Source: a virus
DNA length: 36,442 nt
Reading direction: 5' to 3' (one strand)
IMG/VR virus record: IMGVR_UViG_3300042463_001151
Location: 1-36,442 of that record
Positions 10,501 through 17,158 of the stretch are shown in pieces. Each line of letters starts with the position of its first letter. Position 1 is the first letter of the stretch. Position numbers and translations under genes: made by a program. The notes under the pieces were generated by a model. It had not been told where the DNA came from, ran no database searches, and saw only the letters and a list, made by a program, of their open reading frames with translations.

Positions 10501-13500
10501 ACAAAGTAGTCTGCGAAGTTATTCCATGCAAGACTTGTTGCAGCATCTCCAATACCATAATCACCTGCGTAATATTGTATTTTATTAATTAATTGGTCAC
10601 TATTTGCTTGCAATGGGTTGCCTGTTACATCTTTTACAATTTGAGTCAAAATAGGCACATTACCTACTTTAAATTGCTGATAAACTTTCAAATACCTATC
10701 TCTAACATGCAATCTCAATACATCTCCAAATGTTCTATCATATTCATCAAAATCTTCGTAAAGAAATCTATTAGTGGCGTTAAGGTTGGTGTTTGATTGA
10801 TATGCTTGTCCAAATCTAATTACAGTTGGGAAATAAGTTTGTCTTGCGTTTTCGTCAATAACAGATGGTCTGCCATTGCTATTTGTAACTAAATTATATG
10901 TATCGTTAAAACTTTGCTCAATAATCCCAATTGTTTTTTCTTTTACAACTTGAAAATCAAATCTAAATGGTTGAACAATTATATTATTAGAACCAGTGTT
11001 GTCATTTGTAGATTTAGCTACTATCCATACTTTTCCTGTTGCAGGTACAGTAAATCTTTTATTAATTGTAAATGTAGTAGACGTATTTTGAATTATATTA
11101 TTAATCTCTATTGGTAATAAATTAATTGTATATTTTGCAGCAGGCGAACCTGTTGAAGTACAAATAACAGCATATACTGAAAAAGTAGAAGTGCCATCAG
11201 ATGACATATTAAAAGATCCATTAACTGATAAAATAGTTTCAGCAGAACTTGATTTATTATAGAAAAAATAACCCACACTTGTCCAAATAGGGTATCCAGT
11301 TCCGGTTAAATTTATAAGTGCATTTGGTTGAGTTTGTATTCTATATGCAGCATTTTCTATTGATCTCTCTATAAAAATAGGGAACGATTCAGTTCTTGAT
11401 ACAAAAGATCCGGTAGTCCCAATATCAAATCCACTAGATGAAAAATTAAAATTGTCACTGTATGGTACTGTTCTGAGTCTATAAAACAAATCACCATTTG
11501 TTACAGGTACAACAGCACCTCCATTTGGTAATTGCGACATCCCAAAATGATACCTATCTAACGTACCCGGATTACCTATCCCATATTGTTTACCAAATTC
11601 ATAAAAAAACCTCTGAGTTTCATTTGCATTACTGGTATAATTATATAATAATATTTCATAATGTTGAAAATCAGCCGTACCCGGAAAACGAAAATCAATA
11701 CTTATATCATTACTAGGATATCTTATTTTTAAGAAATTTCCGTTAGCTGTGTATGTATTGTTGTCTATAGCTATTGGAGCAGGCCAGCTAATATTATATT
11801 CAAATGTAGATACTGTACCAACTATCTCATAATCATATTGAGCTGGAATAGGTCTTACATTATTCTCTGAATCATATCTTTGTATAAATCTAATTCTATC
11901 ACCTTCTGTATAATTATAAGAAACAACATTTTGTGTAGAACTTATGGTTTCATTATATGCAGCTATATTATCAATCCCAATATAAAAAAATCTTGAACTA
12001 TCTACATTATTACTTATTCCAGCAAAAGCAGAATCGCTTATCCAACATAATCTTTTATTATAAGTAGTATTATTTGATCTTAATACTTGATAATATGTAG
12101 CATATAATGGTGGTCTATTAAGAATATTTAATCTTATTTCAGGGAAATCTGTTGTGGATACTCTTGAAGGAGTATTAATTGTAGCATTAATAGATGTTTG
12201 TGCGCCAATGGTTCTCCCTTGTGCATCAAAATATTGAATAGCATATTGATAACCAGAATCCCATACATTGGCAAATCGGGTATTATCTGAATCATATAAA
12301 GGGATTGTTTTAAAACCTACTGAGGTTAAAACAAATCCATTTGCATAATTCATAACTAACTTATTGCCTACTAATGATACTTGAGTATAACCTTTTAATA
12401 CCATTGCAGCCGAAATACCAGCTAAAATTGTATTAACTGCTAAAGAAATTGAAAATGTTGAAAAATCCGCACTTAAATTTGTACCATCTGAAGCAAATGA
12501 ATTAATAAAATAAGATCCAGCTGCATTATTTAATGTTACAACTTCTCCATTTACTCCATTAGTTCCAGTACCATAAAGGTAAATACTCATCTGTGTCCCA
12601 GTACCGCTATCTGTTCCATTCACCGTAGCTAGCAATAAAATACCAGCTTGGTCATAAAAAAAACTAGAAGAAGCACCAGTAAATTGATCAACAGATAAGT
12701 CCATTGCTGTTTTATCATAACCTTCTAATATACCAGCATATAATAAAACATTCCCATTAGCTAATTCGGCTGCGTTAGCCCTTTGAGGAACCCAATCTTG
12801 CAATTGGTCAGATTCTATAATATCTATTTGAGTATAAATAGAGTCGTTAAAAAACTTTGTAACGTAAATATCATTATCAATATTTGATACATTAAAAGAT
12901 TCTATTAAAAACCAATCGCTAGTTACACCATTTGTAGTTTCTCTAAAACAAAGTTCTACAGCTTTTACATCTGGACCACCAGTTGAAAATAATACAGCTA
13001 TTCTTGAATTATTTTTTGGATTATCATCTGTAAGTGTTAAAGAAGGCTGTTGAGGTAACGGAACAATACTTTTTGAACTCCATACAGACTTTTCATTGTT
13101 ATCATAAACATATCTGTATGAAAATTGAAACAACTTGTTTCTTAAATTGTTAATAGTTATAGTAGTATCATTTTCGTAAACTACTTTTGGTGGCATTACT
13201 GGAGGAGCTTTTGCAACTAGCAAATACTCTAATTTCCAATTATTACCGTATAAGTTAATTACATTTAAACTTTTTGGCGGATTATAACCATCGTTAAAAA
13301 ATAAAATATCACCTTCATCATCTCTATAAAATATATTTACCGATAATACTTTATAAGATGGGTTAAAATTTAATATATCAATACCATTACTTTGCGTTTT
13401 ACTTATTAAAACAGGTACTACTGCATTTGTATTTAAGTCATAATACAATATTGTATTAAAACCATTGCTATTCCATAAAAAATAATAAGCTCTATTTCTT

Positions 13501-13715
13501 ACTTTGTCAGAATAAAAACCTATAACTTTATTTGTACCATTAGGTGCTGTATAAGGTATTAATGTATTTCCTTCTATGTTAGAAACTACTTTGTCAGCAG
13601 CTGCGCCTAAAGCATCTTTTGTTATATTTAAAGCGTCAATATAGTCATTATTACTAATTCTATAATCAGCATCATCTAAGTTTAGCTTTCCACTAAAAGG
13701 AGTATTTATTATCAT
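7554..13715 (-). CDS. P22 gp10-like stabilisation / muzzle protein with Thr-rich modular C-terminal extension, 2053 aa
   Basis: Residues 1 to about 1150 look like the stabilisation protein of short-tailed phages: the start NTPFSGKLNLDDADYRI, then YIDALNITKD, followed by many beta-strand repeats (for example FYSDKVRNRAYYFLW) typical of gp10-like propellers. The family part ends with GVFDANTNKYIIAMEEI. From about 1150 the chain becomes an array of Thr-rich linkers (TTTTTTAAP and variants) separating small Cys-containing domains. These are one at about 1187, four nearly identical 67-residue modules between 1270 and 1645, one at about 1712 (CECW), one at about 1841 and a final domain at about 1951-2053. 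It should sit at the distal tail and could expose receptor-binding modules. It lies between a ring protein (4-base gap) and the 182-aa protein that resembles its missing C-terminus. Confidence 0.8.
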   Translation of the reverse strand: MIINTPFSGKLNLDDADYRISNNDYIDALNITKDALGAAADKVVSNIEGNTLIPYTAPNGTNKVIGFYSDKVRNRAYYFLWNSNGFNTILYYDLNTNAVVPVLISKTQSNGIDILNFNPSYKVLSVNIFYRDDEGDILFFNDGYNPPKSLNVINLYGNNWKLEYLLVAKAPPVMPPKVVYENDTTITINNLRNKLFQFSYRYVYDNNEKSVWSSKSIVPLPQQPSLTLTDDNPKNNSRIAVLFSTGGPDVKAVELCFRETTNGVTSDWFLIESFNVSNIDNDIYVTKFFNDSIYTQIDIIESDQLQDWVPQRANAAELANGNVLLYAGILEGYDKTAMDLSVDQFTGASSSFFYDQAGILLLATVNGTDSGTGTQMSIYLYGTGTNGVNGEVVTLNNAAGSYFINSFASDGTNLSADFSTFSISLAVNTILAGISAAMVLKGYTQVSLVGNKLVMNYANGFVLTSVGFKTIPLYDSDNTRFANVWDSGYQYAIQYFDAQGRTIGAQTSINATINTPSRVSTTDFPEIRLNILNRPPLYATYYQVLRSNNTTYNKRLCWISDSAFAGISNNVDSSRFFYIGIDNIAAYNETISSTQNVVSYNYTEGDRIRFIQRYDSENNVRPIPAQYDYEIVGTVSTFEYNISWPAPIAIDNNTYTANGNFLKIRYPSNDISIDFRFPGTADFQHYEILLYNYTSNANETQRFFYEFGKQYGIGNPGTLDRYHFGMSQLPNGGAVVPVTNGDLFYRLRTVPYSDNFNFSSSGFDIGTTGSFVSRTESFPIFIERSIENAAYRIQTQPNALINLTGTGYPIWTSVGYFFYNKSSSAETILSVNGSFNMSSDGTSTFSVYAVICTSTGSPAAKYTINLLPIEINNIIQNTSTTFTINKRFTVPATGKVWIVAKSTNDNTGSNNIIVQPFRFDFQVVKEKTIGIIEQSFNDTYNLVTNSNGRPSVIDENARQTYFPTVIRFGQAYQSNTNLNATNRFLYEDFDEYDRTFGDVLRLHVRDRYLKVYQQFKVGNVPILTQIVKDVTGNPLQANSDQLINKIQYYAGDYGIGDAATSLAWNNFADYFVDNYRGVVCRLSQNGIEPISILYKTNSFFVGKTAAYRKDLNNGVSDGGVYTGDPCIYGVFDANTNKYIIAMEEINRYSIPTTTTIAPTTTTTTVARTTTTTFSPTTSTTTFSPEPCNCVEVNITSAGGEVATLNCFGVNENYAYPSAGIRYICASVVGGLLQAEIVAGTGTLTPVGDCKTGPCPPVAPTTSTTTLAVSCFNYFVYADDGTEDRDSYPFSYINCAGVLVESSRVNKGPGITVCARLDTVASTSPYIFADIGASCNPTTTTTTTAAPTTSTTTVPVSCFTYTVYADDGTDNRDSYPFSYLTCAGVLVNSSRVNRGAAIVICAQLDSVTSPSPYIFADIGASCNPTTTTTIAPTTTTTSGPTTSTTTAAIACFTYTVYADDGTDNRDSYPFSYLTCAGVLIESSRINRGAALVICAQLDSVSSSSPYIFADIGAACNPTTTTTTVAPTTTTTAAPTTSTTTTAAPTTTTTTAAPTTTTTAAPTTTTTAAPTTSTTTASPACFTYTVYADDGTDNRDSYDFSYLTCAGVLVNSSRINRGAALIICAQLDSVDSASPYIFADIGASCNPTTTTTAAPTTSTTTVVPTTSTTTAVPTTTLAPTTSTTTVVPTTSTTTAVPTTTTTTATPTTTTTTLPCECWTVVNEDSVTINYTVTNCDGTTQSPNLLAGATRNHCIQGGSIIVVNSPIGGLLGEYSCGTTCTISSNCSNCSPTTTTTTAAPTTTTTTAVPTTSTTTAVPTTSTTTAVPTTSTTTAAPTTTTTTPAPVYYNILDCANSSTAYSIAYAPGTFASSERCTAVASGFPTRTVIIIGSTTTLPGGTLYTLTSQGVFGCAATTTTAAPTTTTTTAVPTTTTLSPTTTTVAPTTTTTTLGYAFVDISNVTAGTNITNITVNGVQVSGAVFPIFAGDGASATTNQTGSSQTIVVSYTNVSNDSVEVIDTATNITCISATGTSRIFGGLIIADGGTATISMFDGSC
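7879..10263 (-). repeat. Thr-rich low-complexity linkers in the tail gene
   Basis: At least eight tracts built from TTTTTTAAP, TTSTTTAVP and similar units lie approximately at 7879-7989, 8199-8352, 8584-8780, 8992-9167, 9378-9446, 9657-9707, 9919-9945 and 10164-10263. At DNA level they are GTTGTT/GTAGTT arrays on the plus strand. They join the small C-terminal domains. Because the repeats lack stop codons, the opposite strand and other frames also stay open here. Confidence 0.9.
8781..9908 (-). repeat. Four in-frame copies of a 67-residue Cys module
   Basis: Copies lie at 9708-9908, 9447-9647, 9168-9368 and 8781-8981, each exactly 201 bases. Each runs from a CF-x-Y start to a CNP end, has four conserved Cys and an acidic loop (YADDGTDNRDSY), and ends SPYIFADIGA-S/A-CNP. 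The last three are almost identical; the first is more diverged (EDRDSY, VNKGPG). Thr-rich linkers of 60, 78 and 186 bases separate them. This indicates tandem duplication inside the tail gene. Confidence 0.92.
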
Positions 13716-13718
13716 TTT

Positions 13719-14489
13719 TTATGCCTTAACAGTCATTCTTTGAGTGTCTAAATTTTGTTCGTAAGCTTGCATTAAGTACAATGGCTTAAATTGAGCATTA
13801 GCAATTCTTCTTTGATTATAAAATTCTTGCTTTCTATCTCTTTTATCTCCTAAGTTACCTTTTCTTGTGCTTGGCATACTAGCAATATCTCTCCAAGCCA
13901 ACCATGAAATCAATGCTTCTCTAAATTGAATTGGTATAGAATATGTTTCCTCTGGATTACCACTAGATAAATATTCTATCATTAAATAAGAATAATAAAA
14001 ATATTGATTTAAAAGAACCACACCATTTGAATCATCAATATTAAATTGACCTACAAATGGAGAGCCACTAGGTAACCCATAAATATTTTGGAATCCATAA
14101 CCATCCCAATAATTAAACCATAATGGTATATCTTGTTGATACCATGCAGCTAGGGTATCATCTTGAGTCAAGGCCAATCTATCTGGTTGCTGATCTGCAT
14201 AATATGTCATTTTGTTATTAAACTTCAATGGAATAATTTCTCCTACTGAATTTAATACACCTATTTTAGTATAACTAATATAATCATTAGGCAATTGAGC
14301 CGTATAATTTGTTGTATCAATAGGTACTTTTACTGTTTTTATTTTGTAAAAAAAGTCAAGCCCTAATTTCTCCATACCCCTTACAGCTATATTGTATAAT
14401 TTAGCGTATTTGTGTACGGATTGCTCACTTTCATCAATATAATCATTGATTACAGAGTCTATTGTTATATAATTTCTAACTTGTGACAT
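13719..14489 (-). CDS. Ring / head-tail adaptor protein, 256 aa
   Basis: A virion protein of the size and place of the ring (adaptor/nozzle) proteins between portal and muzzle in crAss-like phages. It starts MSQVRNYITIDSVINDYIDE. A helical N-terminal third (about 1-45) is followed by a beta-rich middle with VPIDTTNYTAQLPNDYISY, a pattern shared with the two other ring candidates in this operon, in which 'P-x-D-Y' ends a strand. Residues about 185-256 are helical and basic (RKGNLGDKRDRKQEFYNQRR). It lies two bases downstream of the GroES-like gene and four bases before the giant tail gene. Identification is from context and fold-like pattern. Confidence 0.65.
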   Translation of the reverse strand: MSQVRNYITIDSVINDYIDESEQSVHKYAKLYNIAVRGMEKLGLDFFYKIKTVKVPIDTTNYTAQLPNDYISYTKIGVLNSVGEIIPLKFNNKMTYYADQQPDRLALTQDDTLAAWYQQDIPLWFNYWDGYGFQNIYGLPSGSPFVGQFNIDDSNGVVLLNQYFYYSYLMIEYLSSGNPEETYSIPIQFREALISWLAWRDIASMPSTRKGNLGDKRDRKQEFYNQRRIANAQFKPLYLMQAYEQNLDTQRMTVKA

Positions 14490-14491
14490 AT

Positions 14492-14764
14492 TTAATTATT
14501 TGATGCGTAAGCTAATATATCATTTTGACGAATCAAGAAAACAAGTTCATTATTTAAAATAACTGGTTCCCCTGCTCCTTTTACATGAAAAATAACATCG
14601 TCTTTTTTTGCTTCCATTTTTATTTTAGCTGTACCATTACCAACTGAAATTACCTTAGCCTTACAATTTCTTTCTCTGTAACCTTCTGGCAATAACAAAC
14701 CACCTTCGGTAACTTCCTCTGGTGCAAATGGTTTTACTAAAACAAAATCTCTAATTGGTTTCAT
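14492..14764 (-). CDS. GroES-like co-chaperonin (cpn10), 90 aa
   Basis: Full-length cpn10: KPIRDFVLVKPFAPEEVTEGGLLLPE matches the GroES opening (RPLxDRVLVK ... TxGGIxLP), with a mobile-loop region at about residues 15-25. KAKVISVGNGT is the next core strand and turn; DVIFHVKGAGEPVILNNELVFLIRQNDILAY matches the closing strands (VLF-x-YGG-x-E-x-Y-DILA). It lacks the usual YGG, having KGAGE. The partner would be host GroEL, and clients would most likely be capsid or tail subunits, as T4 gp31 serves gp23. It sits inside the ring-protein operon, two bases upstream of one ring gene and seven after another, so it is made with late structural proteins. High confidence in family; client by inference. 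Confidence 0.9.
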   Translation of the reverse strand: MKPIRDFVLVKPFAPEEVTEGGLLLPEGYRERNCKAKVISVGNGTAKIKMEAKKDDVIFHVKGAGEPVILNNELVFLIRQNDILAYASNN

Positions 14765-14771
14765 ATATTAT

Positions 14772-15398
14772 TTAGTTGTTGTTATCTACTCCATCATTAC
14801 TTGTATCTATTGGTCTTGATCTTTCAAATGCTAATTGAGCTTTGATATATTCAATCATCATTGGGACGTAATCATCTGGTATAATTAATGTAGATTGTAA
14901 ATTAGTAGAATCACCCCCACTAATCATTCTTACATTTGCCGTATATTGAGATAACAATATAGATGATCTTACATATATATTTTTACCTTCAATCCAATAT
15001 AATAATTTATTCTGAATTGGTCTAATGCTATCTATATAGCCAACTTGATTTGTGCTTAATGGTATAGCTGTTTGAGAAATCTTCCCTTCACCTACAAATT
15101 GTAAAGTTGCAACACCTTCGTTTTGACCTAATGCAACTGGTATTACAGGCAATGAAATAGCATATGTTGTAACGTTTTCATTAACAACTGGCAATGCCTT
15201 AAATGTAGTATAAAATGAATTATTGACATAAGATATGCCATCCATTTGTATGTTATCTGTATAATTCTTTCTAGCCGCTAATGCAATTGCATCATTTAAC
15301 CATTGATTAACTTGATTATATGTAATACTTGAATCATCGGATGGTTGTCCGTTGTATATCTGTCTTAATATTCTTTCTATAAATGCGTATCTAGTCAT
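14772..15398 (-). CDS. Ring / head-tail adaptor protein, 208 aa
   Basis: It starts MTRYAFIERILRQIYNGQPS, a helical opening with a DDSSITYNQVNQWLNDAIA segment, like adaptor proteins that pack helices on the portal. The middle (about 60-165) is beta-rich with SLPVIPVALGQNEG, and the end returns to helix: LIIPDDYVPMMIEYIKAQLAFERSRP. The 'IPDDYVPMMIEYI' pattern is typical of tail tubular/adaptor proteins, where a strand is followed by a helix. A TAATG overlap couples it to the upstream 229-aa protein. The role is inferred from position between capsid and muzzle genes; the family is not certain. Confidence 0.65.
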   Translation of the reverse strand: MTRYAFIERILRQIYNGQPSDDSSITYNQVNQWLNDAIALAARKNYTDNIQMDGISYVNNSFYTTFKALPVVNENVTTYAISLPVIPVALGQNEGVATLQFVGEGKISQTAIPLSTNQVGYIDSIRPIQNKLLYWIEGKNIYVRSSILLSQYTANVRMISGGDSTNLQSTLIIPDDYVPMMIEYIKAQLAFERSRPIDTSNDGVDNNN

Positions 15399-16087
15399 TA
15401 TTGCCCAGTTTGTGTTACTTGATTAGCATATTGCTGTACTTGTCCGTCTTGTAAATTTAAGCCAATTAATTTTAATGCCCTAGCGATTATTTCTAATAAA
15501 TCTACATTATCCCAAACAGGCTGTTGACTTCCCGTAGGTTGTGTACTTGGATTATATGTAGTTGGATTATATACTGGTCTGCCACTAACAGTGTTATAAC
15601 CCCAAATAATTTCAGGTGCATCTTTTACATAAGTTAAAATTGCACTGCCAAGTGTTACAGGATAAAATTGGAATCCAGTAGGTTCTAATAAATAAATAGG
15701 GTTAGTTGCAATTGGATCAATTTGGCTATTATAATAAGAATATAAAGTATCTTGCTGCGCAAATCTAACTCTATTAAAAGCTGTTGTTATTACCGTATCA
15801 GCTTGCACATAATCAGCAGGATAAACTGCTTCACCAGACCCATTAATAGTTAATGTAGCACTTGTAATTAATGGAGATAATCTTTGTCTAATATTTTCGT
15901 TTTGGCTATAATTAATCCTAGCCTGTGGTCTGCCATATTGATATTGCTGAAACTCTCCCAACAAATAATCTTGATAAGAAACTTGTGCTTGATTTATAGT
16001 CAAATTAAATTCAGATGGAGTCAAATAGCCATTTTGCGCCTTATTAACTGCAAACTGACAAATACGATACATATCATTAACATTCAT
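15398..16087 (-). CDS. Ring / head-tail adaptor protein, 229 aa
   Basis: MNVNDMYRICQFAVNKAQNG begins a helical domain, with GYLTPSEFNLTINQAQ leading into a second helix. SATLTINGSGEAVYPADYVQ is the strand-plus-turn pattern also present in its two ring neighbours. The segment from about 120 to 165 is beta-rich (ILTYVKDAPEIIWGY). A Pro/Thr/Gln-rich loop (about 170-193) precedes a final helix, DNVDLLEIIARALKLIGLNL. It is the first gene after a Bacteroidota-type promoter (16105-16112), so it heads the distal late operon. It probably forms one of the stacked rings below the portal. Confidence is good that it is a virion protein, moderate for the ring role. Confidence 0.65.
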   Translation of the reverse strand: MNVNDMYRICQFAVNKAQNGYLTPSEFNLTINQAQVSYQDYLLGEFQQYQYGRPQARINYSQNENIRQRLSPLITSATLTINGSGEAVYPADYVQADTVITTAFNRVRFAQQDTLYSYYNSQIDPIATNPIYLLEPTGFQFYPVTLGSAILTYVKDAPEIIWGYNTVSGRPVYNPTTYNPSTQPTGSQQPVWDNVDLLEIIARALKLIGLNLQDGQVQQYANQVTQTGQ

Positions 16088-16104
16088 TGGAATAAGTTAT
16101 ACAA

Positions 16105-16112
16105 CAAATATA
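16105..16112 (-). promoter_or_regulatory. Leftward Bacteroidota-type -7 box
   Basis: Reading leftward the sequence is TATATTTG, an exact TAnnTTTG, 17 bases before the ATG at 16087. No good TTTG -33 element is seen because a terminator occupies that space. It would start the ring/tail operon. Confidence 0.6.
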
Positions 16113-16123
16113 CGAAAAAGTAA

Positions 16124-16157
16124 CAAAAAAACCCCGTAATTTTTAGGTTACAGGGCT
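16124..16157 (-). terminator. Leftward rho-independent terminator
   Basis: Reading leftward, CCCTGTAA pairs with TTACGGGG across one mismatch around an eight-base loop, followed by a run of seven T (16125-16131). It lies just after the 299-aa gene and directly before the next promoter, separating the capsid and tail transcription units. Confidence 0.75.
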
Positions 16158-16180
16158 TCTTTTATTTAGAGGGGAAAGAA

Positions 16181-17080
16181 CTACATCAATTTCTTTAATT
16201 GCTCTAAAAATGCTTTACTCTCATCTTGAGGGAACATTGCGAAATCAACCAAATAATTCTGTGCTTTTTTGTCTGCTGGTATTTTGCAGATAAACCCACC
16301 GTTATTTGACCAATAAGCCGAACCCGCTTTTGTAGTAGTGTCAATTTTATTATCAATTAAAGCTTTTTTAACTATAAATGCTATTTCAACTTCTTTAGTA
16401 CCAGCACTTTGCATAAATTTATTAGGCTGCGCTTCTGCATAAAGTTCATAGTCATTTCTTAATGCTTCCATAGACTTAGGCATACCTAAATCATCTACAA
16501 ATGAAATTCCCAAGAAATTGCAATGTTTGCGCATTTCCTCGTCACTAGCTAATGAAGCATATTTAATAGCTTCAACTTTAGCAACTCGTTTTGCTCTCTC
16601 AAGCTCTGCAGTTCTTTGTGGATTCCATTGGAAGAATGTGATTTTTCTAGTTCCTTTTCTATTTGCATTATCTAAATTAGCATTACAAAGACTCAAAAAT
16701 TCAAGTGCTTCTACATCATAATCAGCTACTCTTAATACTCTACGATCAAAAATTAAGCTTCTTCTATTTTGTTCTACAAATGTTTTTTCAAGACCTTTTT
16801 GATCTTCTACCCAAATGCTTGGATAGCCCCTCAAAAGCCTAATTCTTTCCATTCTGCCTTTCTTTTCATTCCATACATCATCAATACCTTCCATATGGTA
16901 TTTACCATTCTTTTTAGTATCTGATAATTTAAAAATCTTGAAAGTAGTTCCATTATTAGATGAAGGAGCTAATTCAATAGCTTGAGCTGCTTCTTCATAC
17001 TGTCTTTGTACCTTTATTTCACCTTGTTGTGAATAGTTGGCTTCTGATATACCAACTGATCTTGCCTTTAACTTAGCCAT
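16181..17080 (-). CDS. Conserved virion-region protein of unknown function, 299 aa
   Basis: Encoded directly after the major capsid gene. I start it at the ATG at 17080 (MAKLKARSVGISEANYSQQG): a longer reading from 17116 would draw its first 12 residues from the arm and T-run of a transcription terminator. The protein is mixed alpha/beta: a flexible N-terminus, FKIFKLSDTKKNGKYH and DDVWNEKKGRMERIRLLRGY in the first third, a basic helical region (ELERAKRVAKVEAIKYASLA) and a C-terminal beta segment (GSAYWSNNGGFICKIPADKK). No known catalytic motif is visible. It is conserved in this genomic place in my impression of similar phages, but I cannot name it. It could be packaged or bind DNA. Confidence 0.65.
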   Translation of the reverse strand: MAKLKARSVGISEANYSQQGEIKVQRQYEEAAQAIELAPSSNNGTTFKIFKLSDTKKNGKYHMEGIDDVWNEKKGRMERIRLLRGYPSIWVEDQKGLEKTFVEQNRRSLIFDRRVLRVADYDVEALEFLSLCNANLDNANRKGTRKITFFQWNPQRTAELERAKRVAKVEAIKYASLASDEEMRKHCNFLGISFVDDLGMPKSMEALRNDYELYAEAQPNKFMQSAGTKEVEIAFIVKKALIDNKIDTTTKAGSAYWSNNGGFICKIPADKKAQNYLVDFAMFPQDESKAFLEQLKKLM

Positions 17081-17097
17081 AAAATGGTTTTTAAATG

Positions 17098-17136
17098 TTA
17101 AAAAAGGTAGAGGCAATCAATAAAGTTGCCCCTACC
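17098..17136 (-). terminator. Strong rho-independent terminator after the capsid gene
   Basis: Leftward, an 11-bp stem (GGTAGGGGCAA with TTGCCTCTACC, one G-T pair) closes a nine-base loop and runs into at least five T. It starts 22 bases after the capsid stop. It should limit transcription of the downstream gene relative to the capsid gene. Confidence 0.85.
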
Positions 17137-17158
17137 CGATAAATATTCAAATAACTAA

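Noticed and set aside
17081-17116. Extra 12 residues (MPLPFLTFKNHF) at the start of the 299-aa protein.
   Set aside because: This DNA is part of the terminator arm and T-run; the internal ATG at 17080 has a better leader.
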